Assembly (NCBI GenBank): GCA_028023455.1
Contig: JAQFVV010012419.1
Coordinates: 1,752,501-1,816,500, forward strand
Direction: 5' to 3'
DNA: 64,000 bases
Source of the DNA: Epiperipatus broadwayi
Taxonomy: Eukaryota > Onychophora > Udeonychophora > Euonychophora > Peripatidae
Both the position numbers and the translations under genes were made by a program. Each line of letters begins with the position of its first letter. The first letter of the stretch is position 1. Positions 1 to 13,273 of the stretch are shown here, one piece after another. The notes under the pieces are model-generated. The model was given only the letters and a program-made list of their open reading frames with translations, did not search any database and had not been told where the DNA came from.

Positions 1-804
1 ATGCAATCTAATCTAAACTGCAGGCGGGATTATTCTATACATTTTTTGTTGATTGATAAATTTATATTAGTTCATATATAGTTGGCTGGGAATTTACAGT
101 AGCTGTTTCTTTAATTTCATTTATATTTGACCTATCAATATTAATATTTATTATAATTATTATAAATTATTTTTTAAAAGTGTGTTTTATATTCCTAAAA
201 GCTGTAAAATGATCAACTAATCGCAACAGTTGTTAATCGAAGACAGCATCAAAATACTCAGATTTTAGATTTACACTAAAATTCAATGTTAACTACATAT
301 TTGTCAATCAACAACTATACGCCACTTTTAAATGAACTCTGATTGCATGAATTAAATGAGTAATTGTTACACACATAAGTGAATATTATTTTTGATAATT
401 AAAAAGAGATATTAAAAATCGAAGCTGATAACAAATATGTATCAAATTTGTGCATTCTATTTAAGAAATAATTTTTATAAGCAGCCTTTCGAGAAATTAT
501 AGGGAAATGTATTTTAATTTGATAAACGTTTTCAAAAGTTCAGTCATAATTCAAAATTGAGCCTCAACAAGTCACAAACTTTGAAGTGGTTTTATTGTTA
601 ATACTTAAGACTTCAAAAACTAATGATTCTCATAACAGTTAAAAATTTCAAAAATGTAATCCGTTTTACTTTATTATTATTTACAATTTGTTTTTATAGT
701 GTAATAATATATAAATTATTGTTATAATGTGATAAGAAGAAATTAAAAGCAGGATATTTAAAATTCAATATTAGATAAGCCTGTATATCAGTTATTACAT
801 AGTA
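1..804. other. AT-rich non-coding DNA
   Basis: No believable frame, RNA gene or ordered repeat was seen. The sequence is A/T homopolymer-rich with many stops in all frames. Confidence 0.6.
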
Positions 805-1227
805 GAGAGGTCTGCCCAATCCTCATATATATATATATTAAATGGATTATGTCCTATATATGAGGGGTCAGATTAACTTTATGCTAACATGGGTGTGACA
901 AGAATCTCGGCTTCAGGATGGCCTTTGAATGTTCCATCATCAGATTTTCAATTGGATGGACGATTGAAGAGATGGAGTGCGGAGTGGATTGAAGCTTGTC
1001 CATTAAAGTATGAAGATTGGCTGTCTTAATATATATCTGAGTACTTATTGCATATATGTGTGGAGATGATAATCTGAACTAACTGATGATTTCTGGTTTA
1101 GTATGAAATACGTATATTGGTGATTATTTATTTTTTCGACATATATGTGTTCAAGTGTATCAGTGTTATGAAATAGAGTGGAGAGTAGTGGGTCGTGTGA
1201 AAGTCTGTGCTCATATACCCTACATAT
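805..1227 (+). repeat. Dispersed repeat family A, long copy 1
   Basis: This block aligns by eye over its whole length with 56090-56530. Shared landmarks in order are GGTCTGCCCA, a block ending AGGGGTCAGA, AACATGGGT, ATCATCAGATTTTCAAT, CATTAAAGTATGAAGATTGG, a block around TATTGGTGATTATTTAT, and GTGAAAGTCTG. A shorter inverted copy of the last part lies at 22640-22780. The last ~60 bp resembles a tRNA-like A/B-box module whose B-box is better preserved in the 56-kb copy. There is no coding potential. It is probably a SINE-like or non-autonomous element, but I cannot name it. Confidence 0.75.
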
Positions 1228-3650
1228 TAAATATTAGATATAAGAATACTAGATTTAAGTAAAATTATTTTTTATTGTTTAAAATACATATAAATTTATT
1301 CAATTTTACTTTTTTCTTTCATTAAATTCCAAAATATTTCTAGTAAATTAGCTATTATAATTAATTAATATATAAACAAGCATCTATTTCTATAGCGCGA
1401 TGTTTATAATTGTAATTCACGAAATATCAGCACTCATTAAAGCGCATGTACAGTAGCTATAAAAGGCTGGTATTTAATGAATAATAATTTATATAGAAAC
1501 TAAAGAAATCATACTTTCTTAAAATCATATTTAAATAGAATTGTAACCATTATTTTCACTCCTTGTTTGAAAAAGAAATTGGCAATTTTATTATCTTTTA
1601 AATTAATAATAAATTTTAAAACACAATTATCAAAATATAACCACTTCATGTATGTTCAGTTTTAACTTATTGTTATATATGTATGAATTAAAAATCTCCA
1701 GAAGAATTTACTAAAAAAAATTACTTTTAAATTACTATAAGCCAATCAATAAAAAACGTATTTGCTGAAATTTAGATAAGTATATATTATATCGCTTAAT
1801 GAGACTGAATGATGAAATAACATGTAATAGAAATTGGAGCGAATGATGTGGTTAAATAGTTGTCTATTCTGCATACTATCTTGCTTTATATATAATAATT
1901 TTTGAAGTTACAATTTAATAAATTGAGTCCTATGCTTTTAGTGAATAATGAATCTTATGCATGAGACAATCAGATCTGTAGATACTTAATGTAAAGTAAT
2001 CTTATTTTAGTACTAATCATGCAGGAAAAAAAACTACATTTCCTAAGATAAATGTCTAAATTCCAATTTATGTTTGATGTGTTATAGTTTTAGTAGAAAC
2101 TTAAGACTCAAGTTATTTCCTATTGTAAAAGGTTTTAAGATAAAGAAATAAAAAGTATTGCATTGCATAAAAAATATCTTTCATGTGTGATTAACTTTTT
2201 AAATTAATGTTTGTGCCCATAAATAGATAAGAATCTATAAGTCATTCTAAATTTCAACCTTAAATATTAATGTTTTTCATAACCATTTTGTTTCAGACAA
2301 TGTAGACAGATATCCTTGTAAACAATGGAACGGTGGAGGTTATATCCATGTAAACAACCAAAGATAACTTCACTTTTTATGCTACTAGAAAGCCACCAAT
2401 TACTAATTGACAATCCTAACCTCAAACAACTTATTGCTTGTGTTTAATACAGCTCTTTTGCCCTGAGTATAATTAAAATGGGTAACTATTACACATAAAA
2501 AGTGAAATTGTTATTCTTTAGGAAATTAAAAATAAAAATGAAAAATTAAAGCTGAAAAAATAAATATATACCAAACTTGTGCATTTTTCAGGGTAAAAGA
2601 ACTGTATTAAGTTACTAGATAAAACTTGTTTAGTCTTAGGATAGTCAATTAGTTCTGGGTGGTTTCCTAATGAGATCAAAGGTACAGTTATCTCTGGGTA
2701 TTTACTTGCATATAATCCCTCAATTTTTATTATCTCCATTAGAATAAATCTATGAAAATATTTAATTTAACTTATATATTGTGCCATTACAATTTAGTCA
2801 CTAGCTAAATTTATAGTAATGTGCATGTAGAAAAGGTAAACCAAAAATCATCATCACAATTTTATATAACCATAAAAGAAGCTGTAAGGAATCCAAGTTC
2901 AAACCCTACCAGATCAAAATTCTAAAAGCTTTAAACAGAGAGAGAGTGGGACAGCTATTATATGCTTTACTTGTTTGTGTGTTAATAAATCTCAAAAAGA
3001 GCAGCACACACATTTAATATTTAAATTTTCTGTTAAAAAGCAAAGTTATAATGCATACATATAGGCAATGTATGTGTAAATTATTTAATTGTTTTATATT
3101 TCAAATATTCAACATTTTAACTTTCTTTAAAACTAAGCTATGCTTGATCAATTCTAACATTTTATTCTATACTTCTATTTTGCTTTTCTTTAATTATAAG
3201 TGGGATTTAAAAGTTACAGATTTAATTAAATAATTGGGTTATAATTACTAAGCTAGCAATTATATTATTTAAGGTTAGTTTATGAATGATTTGAAAGAAT
3301 GAAGGATGTGTGTACATTACATACAAAATTTTACATTTCCTAAATATTGAAAGAAAAGGAAGTATTAAATCTGTTAAATTATTTTTTTTGTACAATTGTT
3401 TGTTAAAAGAGGAAATCTGTTTAATCAGATATCAATCTTTGTAGCAATTTTTTTTTTTTGTAAATAATTGTTTTTCACTTTGGAAGCTTATAATGGGTCA
3501 GAACTATAATTTTTGAAATTGTCTTATCAAGATCTAAAGAAGGAAGCTCAAAGATTTGAAGTGTTACCTGGATGTTAAAAAGAAAAAGAAAAAAACAAAA
3601 GAAAGGAAATAAGAATTGAGTCTATTTTTTTTTAAAACAAAAGTGTCTGG
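1228..3650. other. AT-rich non-coding DNA
   Basis: There is no supported gene. A weak B-box-like string (AAGTTCAAACCCT) lies near 2897. The short open frames at 2518-2739 and 3051-3233 are Leu/Phe/Ile-rich chance frames. Confidence 0.55.
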
Positions 3651-3744
3651 AAAAAAGGATTAAACTTTTCAGTTAAAAAATACTTTGGTTGAAAATAAAT
3701 TAGAGATCTAATTAAAACAAATTTGTCCAAAAATAGCAAGTGAT

Positions 3745-3845
3745 GCTATCTCTGATTGGTTAAGGTAGCTAAAAATTGGATATAAAAAGCTGTCTTGAAT
3801 TATTATTGAGATTATTATTGTGATTGATTCAGATTATTAAACTAT
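3745..3845 (+). promoter_or_regulatory. CAAT/TATA-like core promoter module, possibly an LTR relic
   Basis: CTGATTGGTTAAGG (from 3752) carries an ATTGG CAAT-type box, and about 25 bp further lies TATAAAAAGC (from 3781). The same order and similar words recur near 23838-23880 (TTGATTGGTGAAGG, then GATATTTAAG) and more weakly near 37415-37470 (TATAAAAGCTCTG). This suggests relics of one LTR-type or other Pol II promoter-bearing repeat. The open frame at 3850-4062 lies just downstream, but its only start is TTG and I do not recognise its product. Similarity was judged by eye and transcription is inferred. Confidence 0.3.
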
Positions 3846-4065
3846 AATATTGAATGTTGAAAATATAAGAAATGGCAGGCTAGAAAAATTATATGTATAT
3901 TCCATTTGCCGGACCATCTGGGGAAGCTGCACATCACATAGGAAAGAAAAGATGTCTAAAATAATATTCTACACCTTTCAACTGACCAGAGAAATAAGAT
4001 GTTTTTTAATAGAAGGAAGAAAGCATTCACCTGCATTCAAAGAAGATGAATTAATCTACTGATAA

Positions 4066-5684
4066 ATATTAATCATCAAGTCCAATTAATTGTTACAACA
4101 ACTGATTTTAAACTCAAGAAAATTTACAAATGTGAAAACAACTGCTGTATTTCATCCACATGCTTGACAGGAAGAGAAGAAAAATTAATATAATGATTTC
4201 CAAATTGTCCACTAAAGCAAATAACCTCAATAGAGTCATCATCATTAAATAGTTATACACCTCAAGAAAGAGATTGTTCCCACATAGTAGCTGCAGAAAT
4301 ATAGACAAGTTTGAACCCTTGGAAATTCGCCACAAACAAAAGATCGGTAATATGACTTTTTATATCTATTTTCTTTATGATATCAGTCTTAATAAACATT
4401 TTAGCAATAAAGTGGTATATTTTATTTAAAGAACTTTTAAAGACTATTCAGATCAATTAAAAACAAGAATGTCTTACTAATAATAACTTTGAGCTTCATA
4501 AATGATCTTGAATGTATGAAAATTATTTGTTTATTAATTTTACAATATTAATGTGTAAAACAATTTTTTTTTATGGTATTATGATTTTAGTTTTAACTAA
4601 TATATTATTATTAGTTTGGTTTTGAATAATATTTTGTTATTATGGGATAAAACACGCACATACATAATAATATTTTTATATGTGTATAATTGGGAGTGAA
4701 TGTGAAATAATGAGTAGTATTAGAATATTGGATTATTTTGTTTCAAGTTAAGTATAGATTTCAGCGCTTGGAAGGGAGGGGGAGAAAATAATTTAAAACT
4801 CTTTTCTAAAAACTTGCTCTTTCAATTTTACTAACATTTTTTTTTATTCTATTTACATGTTGGATTTTTTAAGTATGTGTGTTAATGAGCAGATAATATT
4901 TTTTGTCTTGAAATACTTTTCATGGTCAATGTGACGTCCAACTTAATACAAAATACATTTGAAGGGAAAGGGGGAAGAACTTAAAATTAATCTGAGGATT
5001 GTTATATAATCAATTATTATTATTATTATTCATGTCAATTTTCATATTTATCTAGAAATTTTTATGTATATGTTAGAAATGTAGTAATAAATATTAGTTT
5101 GTTTTATTAAACGAGGCGTATATATTTCATTAAGTGTAGTCTTGGTTAAGTGTGATTATTCATCATCATCAATGGTTGAATATTAGTTATTTAAGATATA
5201 AGTAAATATGCTAAAATTAAGCAATAATTAGGAATTTCTTTATAAAAATTAGTTTTATGTTTAGGCTTAGTCCTAGAGCTGTAGTTGAAACCCTTGTCAT
5301 TATTGTTATTATTATCATCATCATCATCGTCATCAACGTTTTAATTAATGAGCTGTTTAACTGTTTAAAGGCCATAAATAAATATTGATTTTATAATATT
5401 TAGTGATTTCTTAGTATTATTATAACCACATCCCATCATCTATTTCATGCAAGGATGAGTGAATTGCCATCCTAAATTAGTTATATATAATCTGAGCTAG
5501 TGAACTTATAAAAATATTGAAACACATTTGTTATGTTAAGATCTGAGAAATGATTTATGTTCAATGAACTCCACTTTGGTTTAAAGATGTTTTACTTTTA
5601 CCTAAATATTAGTGCGTATAGTGATATGGCTCAAAAAGCAAAATCTCTCATTTTTTATTAGAAATAAAGTACCAAAAAGGGATT
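4066..5684. other. AT-rich non-coding DNA
   Basis: No gene is supported. There are short ATT and ATC runs (around 5012-5030 and 5298-5340). The leucine-rich minus-strand frame at 4114-4335 looks random. Confidence 0.55.
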
Positions 5685-5765
5685 CAAACCCGGTACATGT
5701 AAAAGGTTATTAGATATAACCGTGTCTAGATTCAGATAATCTAGTGGCGCCCTGCTAGACCATAT
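5685..5765 (-). repeat. Relic related to the ends of the 27.5-31.8 kb palindrome
   Basis: On the minus strand this reads CAGGGCGCCACTAG, followed by a hairpin word in which CTAGATT pairs with AATCTAG. The arm ends of the large palindrome (27505-27535 and 31768-31800) carry CAGGGMGCCACTAG followed by a similar hairpin with a CTAGG/CCTAG stem. A B-box-like GGTTTGAATCC also lies here on the minus strand. It is probably a solo end or diverged copy of the same repeat. Confidence 0.45.
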
Positions 5766-5999
5766 TCACTTAGTATTTGTTTAAACATGCACTTAACATA
5801 AAACCAAGAAATGAAAGGGGATAAGATCTACTGCCTGTATACCTGAGTTATATTTTATTGAATTACGAGTGTACTCACTTCACGTGATTTTCATAATACA
5901 TTGTTTTAATACATTGCTATAATAACAACCTTTAATCTTGATATTTGGACTCCTTTACTCAGATATAATAATATCTTTTGATGATACATTTATTATGTT

Positions 6000-6002
<3 letters not shown>

Positions 6003-6062
<60 letters not shown>
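6003..6062. repeat. (AT)30 dinucleotide microsatellite
   Basis: An uninterrupted alternating AT tract of about 60 bp. Confidence 0.97.
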
Positions 6063-6067
<5 letters not shown>

Positions 6068-6210
6068 GAAAAAACAAGACATATATAAACTAATTAAAGA
6101 AAATATATAAATAAATGCAATTATATTTCTACAAAGCTGCTTTTAATATTTCAACCCAGCCAAAAATTCTGTATGGAAATCAAGCCATATATCATTTGAC
6201 TTAATTTAAT

Positions 6211-6787
6211 AAGCTTGTACTACAAATGTTATATAATAAGCATGCTAATAGTTCTTATAATAGTTCTTAACAAGCTTTTCTGAATTTTTCTACCCTCAGA
6301 CCAGTTTCTATCTCTGGCTATCATCAGTGAGGCATTAAGACATTCAGGTATTAGATTAAAAATACCAAGTGAATCCCCAGCATTTATCTAATTAAGTAGA
6401 AAATCTGAAATTATCAAACATCCATGTCTTCAAATTCAGCTATCTAACTTAAATAGCCATACAAGACTGAACTAAGTCATACTGCCTCACTGATGACAGC
6501 CAGATTTAGAAACTGGTTTGAGGGTAGGGATATTCGGAAATACTTAAGAGCTATAAGCATGCTCATTATATAACATTTGTAGTACAAGCTTATAAAATTA
6601 GTTACTTAATATATTTGATTTCCTTGCAATTATTGTTCTGAACTTGAGGCTTTGGTAATTTTATATTGCTAAAGCTATTAATATATGATGTATCTGAACT
6701 TAGTTCAGTCCCATGTGGCTATTTAAGTTAGATAGCTGGATTTGAAGACATATGGATGTCTGAAATTTTCAGATTTTCTACTTAATC
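6211..6787. repeat. Two interleaved inverted repeats (A-B-A'-B')
   Basis: Arm A (6211-6334) is inverted at 6483-6591. Both contain AAGCTTGTACTACAAATG, AAGCATGCT, a CTACCCTCA block and CATCAGTGAGGCA. Arm B (6391-6477) is inverted at 6698-6787. Both contain AGTAGAAAATCTGAAA, a CATCCATGTCTTCAAAT-type block, TATCTAACTTAAATAG and ACTGAACTAAGT. The order A, B, A', B' means the two stems cannot both form as simple nested hairpins. No open frame is present. It could be two MITE copies, one inserted in or recombined with the other. Confidence 0.8.
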
Positions 6788-7213
6788 TTTTCATTGCATA
6801 TTTTTTTGTTTAGGTGTCAGACTAAAAAAAACACATTTTCATTTATAGAAGGAAAAAAGTGTGCAATCTAAAATCTTTCAACATATGAAATATAAAATTT
6901 TAAAACATTATATATAACAAAAATATAAAAAGAATATGTGAAATATATATAATTAATTGAAATCCTAACTTTTTGAATTTTTTCAATATAAAGAAATATA
7001 AGAAATAGATATTGTGCATTTGAGATCAAGTATTTTAACTACAAACTATAAAATGTAAAATATATGTGTAAATTATTTATTCTAAAATCAAGAGCATAAA
7101 ATATTTTATGGATGGAATGTATATAATAATATCAATAGCATAAATTCTTCACATGTTTTAATATAGAAAATAGAAAATATGTATTATACTAAGATAATTC
7201 AATATATAAAATG
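6788..7213. other. AT-rich non-coding DNA
   Basis: Very AT-rich sequence leading into the AAT array, with no feature seen. Confidence 0.6.
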
Positions 7214-7385
<172 letters not shown>

Positions 7386-8470
7386 GTAATTTAATTTTAA
7401 TTTATTTTAAATATTCCATACAGTTTGAAATATATAGATCATTTACAGGTAATTAATCTAAATAAAAGACACAATATACATTTAAACAGAATTAAGTAAC
7501 CTCCAGAAGCAATGTATAAATAACACTCATATATCAGTAATTCATAAAGAATAAATGGACAACCATCACTGCTCTTTAAGTGTTTGATAGTTATAAACTT
7601 GTATTTATCACATAGTCACCATTCTTTGTGCTTGCATAAGTTGTTAACACAGAGGCAAAACTCTCCATACATTAGTGCTACTCAGTACAAGCCAGAGTAA
7701 TCAATGAATGCAAGAATGTTTGTTACTGACATTGTTGGAAATAAAGAGTGGAAATTATATATTAGTCTGATTTAAATATGTCATAAATCATTCTGAAATT
7801 ATGATTGAACATTTACAAATTAATGACAAAGTTTTATTTTTAACCAATTTATAAAAACAGTAGTTAACTGTCCTTATTGTAGTATAACCCATTGCAAACC
7901 ATAATGATCAATGGATGCAAACAGATTTGCACATAAAGTCCATATCTACTGCATACTCATCCAATATCCACAGACTACTTTCTAACTTTTAGCTTTTATC
8001 AATGAGGAGCCTGGGATCTGAGGGCACTGCACTTAAATCTTAGAATATGATGCAACTTTCTAGAAGCCACCTTTTATACTTTTAGCTAACTATTAAGTTA
8101 TGAGTCCAAAATAAAAACAAAATAATGCTTTCAATGCAAGCTCATTATGCTTGCATAATCATACATATTTGAACACAGTTCAATATCTATATATTATGGT
8201 GTCTTTGGTTTTTTAATATATTTGTCCAATGGATAGGATTAGTAGTAAACCACTAAACATCACATGACTCATTTTCTTTGGAGAATTTGCTACAATTTTA
8301 ACAGTTAGTGCAAGCATAGGAAATAGTGATATGTGATGCTTTGTGGTTGAACGTAAAATATTAATAAAATATCCATCAGTAAACATAAATATCAAATATG
8401 CATAGCCCTTAAAGTATATAAAATTTAATTGAAACTACCAGAACACATAAACAGTAAAGAATAAAAGGTA
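7386..8470. other. AT-rich non-coding DNA
   Basis: No supported gene. The 60-codon minus-strand frame at 8213-8395 shows no family signature. Confidence 0.55.
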
Positions 8471-8489
8471 GTCATAGAGATAGTGCACA

Positions 8490-8790
8490 GTTTTTCCATG
8501 CATAGCATGGAGTAACAATGCCGTGTAGTGGGCTAGAATCTTGGTAGTTGCTGGTAGCAGATGATGTAAGCTAAATGGGTTTATGCATGACAACCAACAC
8601 CACCAAATGGACAGCTTTGGTGTCAGCTAACTGGTGGAATGTTCCCGTGCTTATGCATGGTGAATAACACCACCTAGCATTTGGAACAAACATTGCTGCT
8701 TTTGGCCCCTACTGTGGATACTTCTGCATGTTTATGCAGAAGCAGTATCTAGTGGTGGGAGTACACTATCTCCACAACTACCTAATAAAA
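8490..8790. repeat. Hairpin-rich, less AT-rich patch with an internal duplication
   Basis: This is noticeably richer in G and C than its surroundings. Perfect hairpins are CCATGC-ATA-GCATGG (8496-8510) and CTTCTGCAT-GTTT-ATGCAGAAG (8721-8742). A segment around TTATGCATG then AACACCACC with ATTTGGA recurs ~80 bp later (about 8581-8615 and 8651-8685). No open frame is present. It may be a non-autonomous repeat or a structured transcript, but I do not recognise it. Confidence 0.5.
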
Positions 8791-9235
8791 TAAATCATTA
8801 TCTATTCCTTAAACTTTTCAATGGTTATAAGCTTTTGTTTATTGATGTTGTTATATTTATGTTATATATTTCTATTCTTTATTTCCAGCAGTATCACTAA
8901 ACAAAGCTTAGAACCACTAAAAGCTTAAAGAATAAGAGGTCCATTCTATTCTTATCATATATTGACATATGAATATTATTTATATACAGCTTCTAAGAGC
9001 TGATTTACTACCACTTAAATTGATATGTGTTAATCTACACATATTTGATATTTATTCAATATACATGCAACAAAATTAAAATAGTTTATAATAGTATCAT
9101 ATTTATACAATTAATACTCTCTATAATATAGATTTTATTATTTTTTAAAGTGTTGTCTAATCAAATTTTTAAATAATGCTTTTATGTAAGTAGCAGACTA
9201 AAAAGTAGAAAAATAAAATAACCCACCTCTCAATT

Positions 9236-9470
9236 AATTTTCCATTTTTGGAAAATATCAGAGATCTTAAAAACCTTCACTTGTTATAAAGAAATTGGAA
9301 ATCACAGGAATATTGTCATTTCATAAAAACATTTGAGACTCAAATAAATTGTACAAATTGAAAAAGCCTCAAATGCTTTTATGAAATGACAATATTACTG
9401 CAATTTCCAATTGTTTTATAACAAGTATAGATTTTTAAGATTTCTGATATTTTTCAGGAATGGCAAACCA
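9236..9470. repeat. MITE-like inverted repeat with ~100-bp arms
   Basis: The left arm from about 9249 (GGAAAATATCAGAGATCTTA, then CACTTGTTATAA and AATATTGTCATTTCATAA) is inverted on the right up to about 9456. The spacer of roughly 25 bp is centred near 9350. Similarity fades beyond these limits. There is no open frame and no clear target duplication. Confidence 0.8.
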
Positions 9471-9608
9471 ATCAAGAAGTGAATTATTTTCTTTCTTTTT
9501 TTTTACTTTCTAGTTAGCTATTTATATAAAAATATTATAACTCAAATACGATATTTCTTTCTTTAATTAAAATATAAAATAAATAATGAAGGAACACTTC
9601 AGAAAATA

Positions 9609-9935
9609 TTATAATTTATTAGAAAAATTTACAACTTAGCACTGCTTTCAACCATTTAAGTCATCTTCATAGAATTAATAAAAATTTATATGAATTTAAT
9701 TTATTAAATACACCATTTTTGTGATAATGCAATGATCAAAAAAGAAAATATAAAGAGGTGTGGTTTGTTGCAAATAATATCAGCATAATAAACACAAAAG
9801 ACTTATTATATAAATGGTATATTTAAATTATTTAACTTATAAATTTCCTTTATATAAGCTTATATTCATTCTACAAATATGACTGACTTGGATGAAAATA
9901 ATGCTAAGCTGTAAATTTTTCTAATAAATTATTAT
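9609..9935. repeat. MITE-like inverted repeat with a ~150-bp spacer
   Basis: The left arm begins ATAATTTATTAGAAAAATTT, followed by ACTTAGCA and a block resembling AAGTCATCTTCAT. It is inverted on the right, ending in AAATTTTTCTAATAAATTAT at about 9915-9935. Arms are ~90 bp and moderately diverged. No coding content is present. Confidence 0.7.
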
Positions 9936-12884
9936 CTTTCCAGATTAGTGTACATTCACTATTTATTCTAAAAACATTATTTAAAACAATTTTTTTACAT
10001 AGTAATTTTAAAATGACATCTAATTAATGAATAAAATGTTTATCTTGTTATTAACATCCATGGAAACAATAAAAATATATAAACTAACAAAAAGAAAAAT
10101 ATAAAAAAAAGCAAAACTCAACTACTCATCTACATGTCTATTTTATTATTTCAGTCAGAAAACTAGTTGAAATATTAAATTAGCCATGTAGACTAGATAA
10201 TGCCCAATACTGTACAGATGAATTCTCTTACAGATGACAGTTTTAAAAGAGAATGCACTTACTTGACTTTTTTTTAGCTGCCTAAGAATGTTTGTCTTCA
10301 TTGCCTTTATGTTTTTAAACATATATATTATTGTATGATCGCTTAAGAAATATTTACATATTTGATCATAAAGCTATGTATTTCATGTAAATGTATAACT
10401 TTATGTTAGTAACAAAATATTTAAATTGTGGCAATTTTTAATTTTAAAAACAAAAATAAATATCTTGCAGAAGCATTTTCAATCAATTCCACATATTTAT
10501 TTACTGCTTTCTACATATGAAATGGATGCAGTTAACTTCCATAAATGTTTTAAAAAGAGTGCAAATGCATAGAATATGAATTAACTTGACCATAAATTAA
10601 CTATTCTTAAGAACAGCAAGTATTATTATTTATTTTTATGCACTTATATATAGTGTGATGTAATGAGGATAATCTCTGTCATCCTCATCTGAAATTTTAG
10701 ATATGAAAGATTTTGGAATTATAATGAACTAAAATCAGAGATTTAAAATAATAAACTGTATATGCATAGTTGTTTCCCTACTTCATTGTATTGTAATATT
10801 GATCAAATACAAATTATGTTTGATTATGTAAAAAATAAAACCAAAACAAAAGATGTATTTAAATTATTAGGAATTTTGTATGTTTTATGGCTAGCATGTG
10901 ATAAAAAGCCTTACAATTCTTGTACCACTATCTAAAAGTTATTGCAAATTATCCAATATCAGTTTAATGTCTCACTTTAATCTATAAAGATAATTGTAAT
11001 GCCTAAAAAGATAAATATTTTTATTATTAATATCAATTTTTGGACTGTTTCCTTAATAAAGCTGGATTCAAACTCCAGATTAATAGTAAGTGCCACAAAG
11101 ATCAATTTTACATCATTTTAAAAAAATAATAAAGTCTATTTAGTGGTACATATTTCATTAATTAGACATTAAATCCTAAAAAAAGTAGACTGTTTCAAAG
11201 TTAAGATGCTTTGAATTTGTTATATACAGTATATGTTTTGTATCAATTCAAACATGTTTTGTAAGATAATCCAGAAAATAATTAAAAAAGCCCATCATGC
11301 TTTTAAAATATAGTAATTTTAGTTCTAAACTGCCATATTAATTAAATATAGAGATGTCACAGAAATTTTATGGGAGAATATGAATAATTTTGTTTTAGAG
11401 AGCATATTGGTTAGCCAAAGACTTGCATAGTGGGTTCACTAAAAAAAAAAGAGTGAATTTTAACAAAAAGCCAGCACTAATAGCTAAAAATATAAATAAG
11501 CTGCTTAATATTGGAGCATAGTGTGATATACAATTATTTCTTTATGCATGTGCCACAGGTAATTTAACCATGCTTAATATCAAATCTTTTATGCTGTCCA
11601 TGCCTCCTAACATGTGCTTAAACATTGTAAGTGGTTGCCTAGTTATTATTTCCTCCTAAAACAATATGATGAAAGCATTGCTCAACTGGATAACATGTGT
11701 CCCACTGTTTGCCAATATACTGCTTGGAAAGTAACACTGCTTATTTTAAAAAAAAATTCCAGGGGCAAATAAAAAAATCTATAACAAATATGTTAAGAAA
11801 AATACGGTCTTGTTGTAAAGATTCTAAAGTCAATTAAAATAACATAATGGACTTTTCGAGTTCAATAAATATCTGTAAACTTACAAACTGCCACAAACTC
11901 CATATGTTCCACATAATTATCATTAACATTTGTTATTCTTATTATTTGTTTTATATGAGTATACAATTAATCTCAGATGTATCATATTATATTTACATTG
12001 TGTTAGAAATTAGGGTATTAAATTGTTCGTTAATATTTTATCTTACTTTCAAACTAATTATATTTATTTATTTATTATATTTTTGTATATATCAGAAAGG
12101 AATGCTAATTAGTATATTTGAAATTTTTCAATTCATCTTATTATAATTATTTTGTTATTCTCACTTTATTTTTATTATTTGATAAATCAATTTTGTTAAT
12201 AAGATATTTGTAAAATCATTGCCCAAATTAATTTGATATTCAAATATATTGTCAGCATTATATGGATCATGAATTAAATCCATTCCTTAAGGTATGTTAT
12301 TGCCACAATGTTAACAGGGATGTTATTATGATTGTAAAGGTGAGGTCTATATTAATTGCATTCATTTATGGCTGCTGCTGCTCTGCTAAGCTACCAGTAT
12401 GGTGTGATCTTGTGTCAGAAAGATGATTGTCAGAAAATTATGTTGGTCAGGAAATATATAACTCATGATTATAATAAGAATATAAGTGGAGTGTTACTGG
12501 AACAAACATTTGTTTCATTATCATCATCAATCCTAAATGTGACCATTTGAAAATTATTAATAATAAGTGAGAGTTTGTGCTTAGCCTTAATAGTTCCTTT
12601 AACACATATGGTCCATTAACTAAGAGTTTTAAGTAATTCCCATTACAATATATATAAAAATTAACAATTGGTTTATAAAAACAAATAATCAATCACATTA
12701 TAACAAACACAAATTATTTAAACCATGAAACTTAAAACTTCAATTTCGTTATCAAGACAATTTCCAAAACTGAAAGATGGTTCACCACCTCTCACTTAGA
12801 TCTTAAATAAAGTTGATTTGAATGCTTTCTCTTGTAGCATTTATCATTAAAAAATAAACTTGTTTAGAGCAATTGAAATGCACT
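9936..12884. other. AT-rich non-coding DNA
   Basis: No gene is supported. The 99-codon frame at 11847-12146 encodes a hydrophobic Ile/Leu/Tyr/Phe-rich string typical of random AT-rich DNA. A weak B-box-like inverted word (GGATTCAAACTCC) is near 11065. Frames at 12356-12550 and 12447-12692 overlap on opposite strands and match nothing I know. Confidence 0.5.

Positions 12885-13273
<389 letters not shown>

Noticed and set aside
5740-5760. GTGGCGCCC-like word as a retroviral or LTR primer-binding site
   Set aside because: No LTR or TG...CA ends flank it, and the same word is explained by the shared palindrome-end repeat.
11847-12146. 99-codon hydrophobic frame, possible small membrane protein
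   Set aside because: Its residues are those expected from random AT-rich DNA, with no ordered helices separated by charged loops and no splice or promoter context.
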